From Sphingobacterium mizutaii (lineage in GTDB: Bacteria > Bacteroidota > Bacteroidia > Sphingobacteriales > Sphingobacteriaceae): 64,000 nt of DNA. Below, piece after piece: positions 1-7,816 of this stretch (its first letter is position 1; each line of letters begins with the position of its first letter). Made by a program: the position numbers and the translations under genes. The DNA lies in the NCBI RefSeq assembly GCF_900187125.1, contig NZ_LT906468.1, positions 930,001-994,000 on the forward strand. Direction: 5' to 3'. The notes under the pieces were generated by a model. That model had not been told where the DNA came from, did no database searches, and saw nothing but the letters and a program-made list of their open reading frames with translations.

Positions 1-652
1 TAAAAAATATAGCATAACTGACAAGCAGATGCGGTGCCTGGAAAATATTCCAGGACAAGATTCCGCCAATATCATTCACCTTCCAAAATCCAAGAAAATA
101 AAGGTCTTGATTTGCCCAAACTCCTTGATTTAGTGCGATTTCATTTAAATTTAAGGTCTGTGTGATCATCACCGCAGAGATTAAGGAAAGACCTACCGGT
201 AATTCATAGGAAATCATCTGCGCAATGGCTCGGATTGAACCTAATAAAGAGTATTTATTATTAGATCCCCAACCAGCCATCAAAATGCCAATGGCATCAA
301 TGGACACTACAGCCATAATAAAGAATAATCCTGTATGGGTATTGGATGGTAATAGGTCAGGCCCCCAAGGAACAACACTATATCCAATGAAAACAGCAAC
401 GAAAATAATGATCGGTGCTACTGCGAATAAAATCTTGTCAGAGGCACTTGGAGAGATAAATTCCTTTTGAAGTAATTTTAATATATCTGCAATGGTCTGC
501 AATAAACCAAACTTACCCGTTTCCATCGGACCTAATCGATCCTGAACAAATCCTGCAATCTTACGCTCCGCATAAACTGCAAAAAGCGTAAATAAAGCAA
601 TAAACAAAAATATTGCAACAGGTGTTAGGATATTCAAGATTAAGCTGTCCAA
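1..652 (-). CDS. nuoH: NADH-quinone oxidoreductase subunit H, partial (C-terminus off the left edge)
   Basis: Membrane subunit of respiratory complex I that lies at the quinone pocket, linking the peripheral arm to the proton-pumping arm. The visible 217 residues show the family hallmarks: an early AERKIAGFVQDRLGP segment, then LLQTIADILKLLQKE, the loop GWGSNNKYSLLGSIRAIAQM and ISYELPVGLSL, with several hydrophobic helices between. No ATG is available. The reading frame is closed by a stop eight codons upstream, so the start is most likely the TTG at 652. A TAnnTTTG element lies about 30 bases upstream. Its upstream neighbour is a divergent lipoprotein gene, so nuoG does not precede it directly here. 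Identification is secure; the start is inferred. Confidence 0.95.
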   Translation of the reverse strand, partial: MDSLILNILTPVAIFLFIALFTLFAVYAERKIAGFVQDRLGPMETGKFGLLQTIADILKLLQKEFISPSASDKILFAVAPIIIFVAVFIGYSVVPWGPDLLPSNTHTGLFFIMAVVSIDAIGILMAGWGSNNKYSLLGSIRAIAQMISYELPVGLSLISAVMITQTLNLNEIALNQGVWANQDLYFLGFWKVNDIGGILSWNIFQAPHLLVSYAIFF

Positions 653-683
653 TCTTCTTTTTAGATTAATTCTTAATTAGCTA

Positions 684-691
684 CAAACATA
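684..691 (-). promoter_or_regulatory. -7 promoter element for nuoH
   Basis: The minus strand reads TATGTTTG, matching the Bacteroidota primary sigma -7 consensus TAnnTTTG. The predicted transcript would have a leader of roughly 25-30 bases before the TTG start. No TTTG at the usual -33 spacing is visible. Confidence 0.5.
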
Positions 692-965
692 AGGAAATAG
701 GAGCAAATAAGCCATAACTAATATCATTTAGAACAGCGATTTGCCTTATTTTGTGAGCTATTTTTTAAAGTTTTGACAATATTAAAAATCTTGCATGGTA
801 TTTGCCTTATGCTTTTGAAATTTGTTGTGGTATTAAATCTGCTTCCGTAAAATATCCATTTTATAAATAGGCCAAAAAACAAAATATGATATGGAAAACA
901 GGGAATTTTAAAAAATATTTTAAACCTTTTGACAAATTTTACGTATTTATATTAGAGTTTAAACA
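692..965. other. AT-rich divergent intergenic region
   Basis: Spacer between nuoH and the divergent META lipoprotein gene. It is AT-rich and holds no open frame of note, no RNA gene and no repeat that I can see. The lipoprotein promoter should lie near its right end, where TTTGAC is followed by an AT-rich stretch, but no clean TAnnTTTG is present. Confidence 0.5.
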
Positions 966-1760
966 ATGATATCTATGAAAAAATCAATTTTTAGTGTGTT
1001 AGCAGTAGTAACAATTTTATTTTCAAGTTGCGCTGGCGCTAAGAAAACAACTGAAAACCAATCTCCAGACTTTGCTGAAATCACTGGCAACAAATGGCGT
1101 TTGATTGAATTAAATGGTAAAGAAGTGCCGGAAAAATTAAATGGCAAAGAGCCGTTTTTAGTTTTTATGAGTGATGAATCCCGTTATTCTGCTTCTGGTG
1201 GCTGTAATACCATGTCTGGTGAATATGTATTCGCTGGAACCAACAGGATATCTTTCAAACCTGGAATTTCAACCATGATGGCATGTGAGGATATGGAAAC
1301 TGATAAATTGTTGTCGGAAGTATTCAAAACAACTAATAACTATACTTTAGCTGATGGCATCTTATCTCTAAATGTTGGCCGCAGGATGCCATTGGCAAAA
1401 TTTGCCAAGGTTAATGCAGAAAACAGCTTGGTAGGTACTTGGGAATTGGACTATATCGCTAATTCTTCAAAACCATTCAATGAACTATATCCTGATAAAA
1501 AACCGACCCTGACCTTTGATTCTTCTTCAAATAAGGTGTCTGGTAATGCTGGATGTAACACATTCAACAGTTCTGTAACAATCAATGGAAAGAACATTAA
1601 GTTTGGTCCGATGGCGACCACTAGAATGGCCTGTCCAGGTGAAGGTGAACCGCTGTTCATTCAATCTATGGAAAAGGTAAATGTTCAAAGTGTCAATGGT
1701 GACCAACTCACTTTAATTGTTGGTGATATTGCAACTATGAGATTCAAGAAAATCAAATAA
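966..1760 (+). CDS. META-domain (HslJ-like) lipoprotein, two tandem repeats
   Basis: Predicted outer-membrane or periplasmic lipoprotein with two tandem META domains, the fold of E. coli HslJ. An ATG at 975 gives a cleaner signal peptide (MKKSIFSVLAVV) with a lipobox ending LFSSC, so Cys19 from that start would be the lipidated residue. The ATG at 966 adds only three residues. Each repeat begins with a Trp-containing strand (GNKWRLIELNG; GTWELDYIANSS) and carries a GGCNT or AGCNT motif followed by a conserved TTRMACPG-type segment. The gene stands alone between divergent nuoH and convergent ispG and shares a bidirectional terminator with ispG. META proteins have been linked to stress and antibiotic tolerance; the role here is not known. 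Confidence 0.85.
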   Translation: MISMKKSIFSVLAVVTILFSSCAGAKKTTENQSPDFAEITGNKWRLIELNGKEVPEKLNGKEPFLVFMSDESRYSASGGCNTMSGEYVFAGTNRISFKPGISTMMACEDMETDKLLSEVFKTTNNYTLADGILSLNVGRRMPLAKFAKVNAENSLVGTWELDYIANSSKPFNELYPDKKPTLTFDSSSNKVSGNAGCNTFNSSVTINGKNIKFGPMATTRMACPGEGEPLFIQSMEKVNVQSVNGDQLTLIVGDIATMRFKKIK

Positions 1761-1781
1761 GATCATTCAATTATCTAGATA

Positions 1782-1816
1782 AAAAGGGAGATGTTTATTG
1801 AAAACATCTCCCTTTT
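1782..1816. terminator. Bidirectional terminator, META lipoprotein / ispG
   Basis: A perfect 15-bp stem, AAAAGGGAGATGTTT with its complement, lies between the two convergent stop codons and is flanked by A and T runs on both sides. It can serve both genes. Confidence 0.85.
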
Positions 1817-1847
1817 ATATTTCTTAATATTTCTTTACTGTTCTAAT

Positions 1848-3848
1848 TTATCCTTCTTCTACCCAAAGACCATCTGATTTGATAATGTCTATCAATTCAT
1901 CCAAGGCCTTTGCAGATGATACATTACGTTTCACTACTTCTTTACCGCGATAAAGAGTAATCTTATCTGGACCTGCTCCAACATAACCGTAATCAGCATC
2001 CGCCATTTCTCCTGGACCATTGACGATACAGCCCATGATACCAATTTTCAAACCTTTCAAATGATTTGTTCTGCTTCTGATCATTTGGGTAGTTTCCTGC
2101 AAGTCAAATAAGGTTCTACCACAACTAGGGCAGGAGATGTATTCAGTTTTGGAAATCCTTGAACGGGTAGCCTGAAGGATGCCGAAGGAAATCGACGCGA
2201 TTTTGTCTGTTGCCGTAGCTTCAGAGTCTAGCCAAATCCCTGAACCTAGTCCATCGATCAGTAAGGCTCCAAAATCTGTAGCTGCATATAGCTGAATTTT
2301 AGAGATAGGCTCTTCCGGATTCATGATGTCTCCGATTGGACCTGAAAATTCAGAGGCTGCATAGCTTCTTTTGATAATGACCGGGCAATCTATTCCAATT
2401 TCCTGCAGGTTCGCAAAAAACTGCCTTTGATCAGCCATACCATGTAAATGATCTGTTTCTAATATAAAAACGGTCGTCTTGTCCATCTGAAGATTGGCAA
2501 ATTCCTCCGTTTCCAATAGATCATTGCTCACATAGATTAAATTCATGGCAGGATCTTTCAATTCCGCTTTATTGAATTCCTCTAAAGTATATATAGGGTG
2601 AATATTCGTTTTATTCTTGAGCTCCTTCCAAGTTCTGTAATTGTACAATTGCTTTAGGTTACCAGGCATCGTAAAGGAAGGCAGGGCATCTCCAAAATAT
2701 ACAAAATCGACCGACTGATCCCCCATGTGGTATTTATCCAACAAAGCATCATACTTGTAGCCTACATCAGATAGGATAAATGGATCTTTAAGGTTCTTGC
2801 TAGAAAGATCGACGATAATCCTAGGAACCAATGAGCCTCCAATAAATGCATTGATTTCTTGAGAAGTATAAGGTTTAGTTTCTTGATCAGGGGCAATCTG
2901 AATGATTTCTCGTTCCTGAGATTCAGCAAGATCATGAACACGTTTGCTGTATCTATTTACTAAAGCGATAGCTACTGGAGCTTCCTTTTCTGGTTCTTCA
3001 GTCAACGAAACGCGAACGGTATCTCCTAATCCATCCTCCAATAAAGTCCCGATCCCAACCGCCGATTTGATCCGACCATCTTCACCATCTCCAGCTTCAG
3101 TCACACCCAAGTGCAATGGATAGTTCATGTTTTCGGCTACCATCTTTTCAACCAATAAACGGTAGGCCTGAACCATTACCATGGGATTGGAAGATTTCAT
3201 CGAAACGCAAAGGTTATAGTAGTTCAGATCTTCACAGATTCGGATGAACTCCAATGCTGATTCCACCATTCCTTCCGGCGTATCGCCATAACGGCTCATG
3301 ATACGGTCAGAAAGTGAACCATGGTTGGTGCCAATACGCATGGCAGTGCCATATTCCTTACAGATCTTTACTAAAGGCGAGAATTTTTTATGGATGCGGT
3401 CCAATTCTGCTTGATAAGCAGCATCGGTATAATTGATCTGGTCAAACTTCTTTTTATCAGCGTAATTACCGGGATTTACCCTTACTTTCTCAACAATCCT
3501 TGCCGCTACTTCGGCAGCATTTGGGGTAAAGTGGATATCAGCCACCAATGGAACGGTATACCCTCTTGCACGCAATTCCTTCTTGATGTTGGCTAGGTTT
3601 TCTGCCTCTTTGATACTTGGTGCCGTAATACGAACATACTCACAACCCGCATCTACCATCTTAATGGTCTGTTCTACTGAACCCATCGTGTCCATGGTAT
3701 CGACCGTAGTCATACTTTGGATCCGAATCGGGTTATTGCCCCCCATTGGGATATCGCCAATCTGTACCTCTCGGGTATAGAATCTTGAATAGGCTGTTTT
3801 GCTGTTGCAATAACCGCCGGCTAGCGTTGTCAAAGGCTTACTTTCCAT
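1848..3848 (-). CDS. ispG: 4-hydroxy-3-methylbut-2-enyl diphosphate synthase, long form
   Basis: Penultimate enzyme of the MEP isoprenoid pathway: reduces MEcPP to HMBPP using a [4Fe-4S] cluster. At 666 residues it is the three-domain form seen in Bacteroidota, Chlamydiae and plants, with an N-terminal TIM barrel (about 25-300), a large inserted domain (about 340-550) and a C-terminal cluster domain. The cluster ligands are visible as CPSCGRTLFDL (Cys573, Cys576) and GCIVNGPGE (Cys607, with Glu614 as the usual fourth ligand). The barrel carries RIQSMTTVDT and VRVNPGN. A TAACTTTG element ends only seven bases before the ATG, so the transcript has almost no leader. Monocistronic as far as can be seen. 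Confidence 0.97.
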   Translation of the reverse strand: MESKPLTTLAGGYCNSKTAYSRFYTREVQIGDIPMGGNNPIRIQSMTTVDTMDTMGSVEQTIKMVDAGCEYVRITAPSIKEAENLANIKKELRARGYTVPLVADIHFTPNAAEVAARIVEKVRVNPGNYADKKKFDQINYTDAAYQAELDRIHKKFSPLVKICKEYGTAMRIGTNHGSLSDRIMSRYGDTPEGMVESALEFIRICEDLNYYNLCVSMKSSNPMVMVQAYRLLVEKMVAENMNYPLHLGVTEAGDGEDGRIKSAVGIGTLLEDGLGDTVRVSLTEEPEKEAPVAIALVNRYSKRVHDLAESQEREIIQIAPDQETKPYTSQEINAFIGGSLVPRIIVDLSSKNLKDPFILSDVGYKYDALLDKYHMGDQSVDFVYFGDALPSFTMPGNLKQLYNYRTWKELKNKTNIHPIYTLEEFNKAELKDPAMNLIYVSNDLLETEEFANLQMDKTTVFILETDHLHGMADQRQFFANLQEIGIDCPVIIKRSYAASEFSGPIGDIMNPEEPISKIQLYAATDFGALLIDGLGSGIWLDSEATATDKIASISFGILQATRSRISKTEYISCPSCGRTLFDLQETTQMIRSRTNHLKGLKIGIMGCIVNGPGEMADADYGYVGAGPDKITLYRGKEVVKRNVSSAKALDELIDIIKSDGLWVEEG

Positions 3849-3855
3849 ATCAATG

Positions 3856-3863
3856 CAAAGTTA
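3856..3863 (-). promoter_or_regulatory. -7 promoter element for ispG
   Basis: The minus strand reads TAACTTTG, a full match to TAnnTTTG, seven bases upstream of the ispG ATG. The expected transcription start is about three bases before the start codon. Confidence 0.6.
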
Positions 3864-3876
3864 GCTAATTTCGGGT

Positions 3877-4794
3877 TTAATAGCGTAAGATAGATAATGA
3901 ATTTGCAGCACCGGCTATCTTGATGTCGTACTTGTTGGATTCTTGGTCATAGTTTTTGCTCTTGCGAACATCATCCAAAACCACATCCACATCTTCATAC
4001 TTGTTGTTGGAGAACAATGCGTCCGTCTCGACTTGACAAGCAGCGCCTTTTGGTAAATACAAGATTACTTTGGAAGCAGCTGTGTTAACCTCAATATCAC
4101 AAGTCCCATTTATCGGTTTTGGTAAATATAGGTTCAGTGAACTCGCACCCGAATTTACCTCCAATTTGCTGATTTTCATTTGTTTGAAATCGCCAGTGAT
4201 TGCAGCTGCACCCACATTGAATTCCAAGTCCCATACAGGCTTATTGCTGAGACCAACCTCAATCAAGCTATTGTTGTACTTGTTGTTCTTCATTTTGCTG
4301 GTCAATTCCATTTTCACCTCCCTATCGCCCTTGGTCTGCAAGTTCAATGAGGCAGTTGGTTGTGCAGTCTTCGCACTAAGGACTAAACTTGAGTCTGTTC
4401 CCGGTGCAAAATTATACTTGGCTGCACCACCGTTGATCGTTAGTTTAGCGGATTCAGTTTCTGAGCCGATGGGATGGGAGACAACCTGTGTAAAAGGTCC
4501 TTTTACATCATCGCCGGTGGAAACATCAATATTGCCGATATGGTCATACATGCTTTCCTTGCTGGTTACCCCTTTGAAGAAAATAAAGCCACATAAAAGG
4601 ATGTTGGAACCGATAACGATATATTTACCATAAGTCCTTCCCTGCAATAGCAAACTGATACCGATAGACACAAGGATCAATGGCCATAAACTGATTATGG
4701 AGAAGAAATTAAAGTCTATTACTTTCAAGTTGTGTAGCAAGAATACTAATCCTGCGAATACCAACCATATACCTGTTGCAATTTTATTGTTCAT
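3877..4794 (-). CDS. LiaF-like membrane protein with C-terminal toast-rack-type domain
   Basis: Predicted inner-membrane protein of 305 residues. The N-terminal 85 residues hold about four hydrophobic helices beginning MNNKIATGIWLVFAGLVF, a pattern typical of the LiaI/LiaF transmembrane domain (DUF5668). The remaining residues look like a soluble beta-rich domain with repeats such as LEVNSGASSLNLYLPKP and IEVNTAASKVILYLPKG, resembling the adhesin-like toast-rack or LiaF C-terminal fold. In Firmicutes LiaF restrains a cell-envelope stress two-component system; no partner kinase lies nearby here, so that role is not assumed. It is followed by ispG 28 bases downstream on the same strand, but ispG has its own promoter. 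Confidence 0.7.
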   Translation of the reverse strand: MNNKIATGIWLVFAGLVFLLHNLKVIDFNFFSIISLWPLILVSIGISLLLQGRTYGKYIVIGSNILLCGFIFFKGVTSKESMYDHIGNIDVSTGDDVKGPFTQVVSHPIGSETESAKLTINGGAAKYNFAPGTDSSLVLSAKTAQPTASLNLQTKGDREVKMELTSKMKNNKYNNSLIEVGLSNKPVWDLEFNVGAAAITGDFKQMKISKLEVNSGASSLNLYLPKPINGTCDIEVNTAASKVILYLPKGAACQVETDALFSNNKYEDVDVVLDDVRKSKNYDQESNKYDIKIAGAANSLSILRY

Positions 4795-4814
4795 TGTTTC
4801 TTAGCTTTGTTGAC

Positions 4815-4822
4815 CAAAACTA
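4815..4822 (-). promoter_or_regulatory. Possible -7 element for the LiaF-like gene
   Basis: The minus strand reads TAGTTTTG, matching TAnnTTTG, about 20 bases upstream of the start codon. No -33 TTTG at standard spacing was seen. Confidence 0.45.
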
Positions 4823-5004
4823 ATACGATATTACAAATTTAATAATGGAAAATAGGCTTGACGCTTCATTTTTTCGGTAAATCAATTAGTTTTGTCGGTG
4901 AAAAGATTCAGCGAGAATTTGTATCTTGAACTTATCCAAAACATTTTTGCTGAGGATTCGTTAGAATTAGTGATTTAAAACAAAATATATAATAAAACCA
5001 ACGT

Positions 5005-5739
5005 ATGATATTTTATTATTTTGGTGAATATCTCTTGTTACTGAAGAAGGTTTTCCGAAAACCTGAGAAAATGAAGATTTACCTAAAGGAGATCTTCCAT
5101 GAAATGACAGAGATAGGAGTGGGGTCGTTGGGCTTAATTGTGATCATTTCTACCTTTATTGGTGCGGTAATGACGATGCAGATTGCCTTCCAGTTGGTTT
5201 CAGACCTGATTCCAACCTCGGTAATTGGACAGATTAACCGTGACTCCAATATCCTGGAACTCGGACCTACCATCTCTGCCCTGGTATTGATGGGAAAGGT
5301 AGGCTCCTCCATCTCTTCTCAAATTGGTTCTATGCGCGTGACCGAGCAGATTGATGCCCTTGAAATCATGGGAATCAATGCCGCCGGTTACCTGATTCTT
5401 CCTAAGATTATTGCCGGTTTGATCATGGTGCCAGCTTTGGTTATCATCGCGATTTCCTGTGCCTTGGTCGGTGGTCTTTTGGGTGGCGCCCTTTCTGGTG
5501 CTGTTACGCCCGATGATTATATCGAAGGTATCCGCGGTGGCTTCAATGGATTTACTATGGTAGTCGCCATGGTAAAGGCAACGGTATTTGGTTTTATCAT
5601 TACCTCGGTACCTGCCTATAAAGGTTTTTATGTGCGTGGTGGCGCTTTGGAAGTTGGACAGGCTGGAACAAGGGCCGTAGTGATTGGATGTATTTCCATC
5701 TTGGCATGTGACTATTTGATCACTGCATTAATGTTGTAA
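5005..5739 (+). CDS. mlaE: MlaE-family ABC transporter permease
   Basis: Inner-membrane permease of an MCE-type phospholipid transporter that moves lipids between the inner and outer membranes. The 244 residues contain several long hydrophobic helices and the MlaE signature block ELGPTISALVLMGKVGSSI followed by MRVTEQIDALEIMGIN. A Gly-rich helix (GGLLGGALSGAV) and a final helix follow. The ATPase partner starts six bases after its stop, so the two are certainly cotranscribed. The MCE-domain subunit (MlaD) is not adjacent and must be elsewhere. The family assignment is firm; the direction of transport cannot be read from the sequence. Confidence 0.92.
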   Translation: MIFYYFGEYLLLLKKVFRKPEKMKIYLKEIFHEMTEIGVGSLGLIVIISTFIGAVMTMQIAFQLVSDLIPTSVIGQINRDSNILELGPTISALVLMGKVGSSISSQIGSMRVTEQIDALEIMGINAAGYLILPKIIAGLIMVPALVIIAISCALVGGLLGGALSGAVTPDDYIEGIRGGFNGFTMVVAMVKATVFGFIITSVPAYKGFYVRGGALEVGQAGTRAVVIGCISILACDYLITALML

Positions 5740-5745
5740 TTCCCT

Positions 5746-6510
5746 ATGATTGAAATAACAAATATTCATAAGTCTTTTGGCGATAATGTGGTACTGGATG
5801 GTATCGATGCCATCTTTGAACCTGGCAAGGTAAGCCAGATTATCGGTGGCTCCGGATCAGGAAAAAGTACCTTACTGAAATGTATTGTCGGCTTGCACCA
5901 ACCTAACCAAGGGAAAGTGTTTTTTGACAAACAGGAATTCACTAAAATGGATTTCGAAGAGAAAGTGCCTATCCGTAAGGAAATCGGAATGCTTTTTCAG
6001 AATTCTGCCCTATTCGATTCCATGACCGTGGAACAGAATATTGTATTCACCCTGGATATGTTTACCGAAATGAGCAAATCTGAAAAGATTGACAAGGCAA
6101 ACTCCTGCCTAGAACGTGTAAACCTTGCAGGTAAGAATAACCTCTTTCCTTCGGAATTATCCGGCGGCATGAAGAAAAGGGTCGGGATTGCCCGTGCCAT
6201 CAGCATGAATCCTAAATACCTTTTCTGTGATGAACCCAACTCCGGACTTGACCCTGCTACCTCCATCCTGATCGATGAACTGGTGCAAGACCTCACCGAG
6301 GAATATCAATGTACTACCGTGGTGGTAACCCATGATATGAACTCGGTAATGGGGATTGGAGATTACATCCTGTTCCTCTATAAAGGGAAGAAATATTGGG
6401 AAGGCTCCAACCAGGATATGTTGAAATCTGATAACAAGGAATTGAATGACTTTGTGTTCGCCAGCCCTCTGATGAAAGCCGCTCGGAATACTTTGAAAAA
6501 GGAACAGTAA
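5746..6510 (+). CDS. mlaF: MlaF-type ABC transporter ATP-binding protein
   Basis: Cytoplasmic ATPase that powers the MlaE permease encoded immediately upstream. Walker A is GGSGSGKST (residues 34-42), the Q-loop is MLFQNSALF, the ABC signature is LSGGMKKRVGIARA with the Met after LSGG that is common in MlaF, Walker B is YLFCDEPNSGLDP and the switch His is in VVVTHDM. The length of 254 residues is normal. It ends before a TATCTTTG element that belongs to the methyltransferase gene downstream. Confidence 0.93.
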   Translation: MIEITNIHKSFGDNVVLDGIDAIFEPGKVSQIIGGSGSGKSTLLKCIVGLHQPNQGKVFFDKQEFTKMDFEEKVPIRKEIGMLFQNSALFDSMTVEQNIVFTLDMFTEMSKSEKIDKANSCLERVNLAGKNNLFPSELSGGMKKRVGIARAISMNPKYLFCDEPNSGLDPATSILIDELVQDLTEEYQCTTVVVTHDMNSVMGIGDYILFLYKGKKYWEGSNQDMLKSDNKELNDFVFASPLMKAARNTLKKEQ

Positions 6511-6530
6511 TTCTTTTCCTTCGATTTTTC

Positions 6531-6538
6531 TATCTTTG
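6531..6538 (+). promoter_or_regulatory. -7 promoter element for the methyltransferase gene
   Basis: TATCTTTG, a full match to TAnnTTTG, lies 33 bases before the ATG at 6572 and 75 before the alternative TTG at 6614. Confidence 0.55.
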
Positions 6539-6571
6539 CAGAAAAAACCTTCATAAAACAATGCTAACGTC

Positions 6572-7516
6572 ATGTTTTATGAAAGGCTTTTATGGTCCTT
6601 TAAATATTGCAACTTGAACAACGATACCCAAATTCAACTCCTTACGCCGCAACACTGGAAAGATTATGAACTGATCGACTGTGGTGATTTTGAAAAACTT
6701 GAACGTTTTGGCGAACTGATCCTCATTCGTCCTGAACCGCAGGCAGTATGGCCTAAAGCTTTGGGCGATGCAGAATGGAATAAACGTTATCATATCAAAT
6801 TCAAAGGCCGTTCGGCAACCTCTGGGGACTGGATGAAAAAGAACCCGAAAACTCCAGACCGTTGGCATATTCAATATAAAAATGAAGATGTAGCCATCAA
6901 GTTCAGACTTGGTCTTACCTCATTTAAGCATGTCGGGATATTCCCTGAACAAGCTGTCAATTGGGATTACATCTCCGATTCTGTGAAATCCTTTAAGACA
7001 CCGAAACCCAAAGTATTGAACTTATTCGCCTATACGGGTGGAGCATCTTTAATCGCTAAGGCCGCCGGTGCGGATACCACTCACGTGGATTCCATTAAGC
7101 AAGTGGTGACCTGGGCCAACGAAAATCAAGAACTTTCTGGAATCAGCGATATCCGTTGGGTCGTTGAAGACGCTTTGAAATTCGTGAAACGCGAATTGAA
7201 ACGTGGAAACACCTATAATGGAATTATCCTTGATCCACCAGCCTATGGACATGGCCCTAAAGGTGAAAAATGGAAATTGGAAGACCATATCATGGAAATG
7301 ATGCGCGATGTCGTTCAACTATTGGATCCTAAAGAGCACTTCCTGATCCTCAATACCTATTCCCTAGGTTTTTCTTCTGTTATTGTCGAAAACCTGATCA
7401 AAACCTCCTTCCCGAAAGTCGAAAACCTAGAGATTGGAGAGCTGTATCTACAAGCAACCGCAGGACCAAAATTGCCTTTAGGTGTTTTTGGGAAGTTTCG
7501 GAAAATAGCTAAATAG
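6572..7516 (+). CDS. Class I SAM-dependent methyltransferase, RlmI/RlmK-like
   Basis: Predicted RNA (probably 23S rRNA) cytosine-type methyltransferase of the COG1092 group. The N-terminal half contains the RPEPQAVWPK and WNKRYHIKFKGR segments typical of this group. The Rossmann core follows: VLNLFAYTGGASL (SAM-binding motif I), VDSIKQVVTWANEN, WVVEDALKFVKRE, and the catalytic-type motif IILDPPAYGHGPKGEKW. Family members begin close to QIQLLTPQHW, so the TTG at 6614 is a plausible alternative start giving 300 residues; the extra MFYERLLWSFKYC looks unlike relatives. Whether it acts on rRNA is inferred from family membership. Confidence 0.85.
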   Translation: MFYERLLWSFKYCNLNNDTQIQLLTPQHWKDYELIDCGDFEKLERFGELILIRPEPQAVWPKALGDAEWNKRYHIKFKGRSATSGDWMKKNPKTPDRWHIQYKNEDVAIKFRLGLTSFKHVGIFPEQAVNWDYISDSVKSFKTPKPKVLNLFAYTGGASLIAKAAGADTTHVDSIKQVVTWANENQELSGISDIRWVVEDALKFVKRELKRGNTYNGIILDPPAYGHGPKGEKWKLEDHIMEMMRDVVQLLDPKEHFLILNTYSLGFSSVIVENLIKTSFPKVENLEIGELYLQATAGPKLPLGVFGKFRKIAK

Positions 7517-7534
7517 ACATAAGATATTGCCTTT

Positions 7535-7740
7535 GAACCAGGATTTGGCTCGACTCCCCTTCGGCTTCGCACAGGGAACAGCTCGCCAAACGAGGATAAG
7601 AGGATGGACCAAGATCATAATTCCGATGGAGCGGCATCTCGGCTTCGCTCGATATCCGTCGAGACCCGGCACAGGATTATTATTGGTATTACATTCAACA
7701 TTATATTCACAAAATTCGTAGGGGCGTATCGCATACGCCC
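7535..7740 (+). repeat. Dispersed intergenic repeat, family A (copy 1, with GGGCG palindrome module)
   Basis: Begins GAACCAGGAT, continues with GGCTCGACTCCCCTTCG and CAGGGAACAGCTCGCC and ends the first module GAGGATGGACCAAGATCAT. A second module is GTAGGGGCGTATCGCATACGCCC. The same modules, in either orientation, occur near 16.75-16.87, 22.95-23.20, 50.8-51.2 and 55.85-55.95 kb, always between genes. No transposase or open frame is associated. Confidence 0.85.
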
Positions 7741-7759
7741 ACCCCATATAGACATAAAA

Positions 7760-7789
7760 AAAGAGGTTGCCATGATCGGCAACCTCTTT
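7760..7789 (-). terminator. Terminator for the 593-aa protein gene
   Basis: Perfect 12-bp stem AAAGAGGTTGCC with a six-base loop, followed on the minus strand by a run of T. It lies 28 bases after the stop codon of the minus-strand gene. Confidence 0.85.
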
Positions 7790-7816
7790 CGTTTTTCATA
7801 GGTAGGTTTCTTATTA

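Noticed and set aside
4070..4633. 187-codon open frame opposite the LiaF-like gene
   Set aside because: It is a shadow of the well-supported minus-strand gene; its hydrophobic look comes from the complementary strand.
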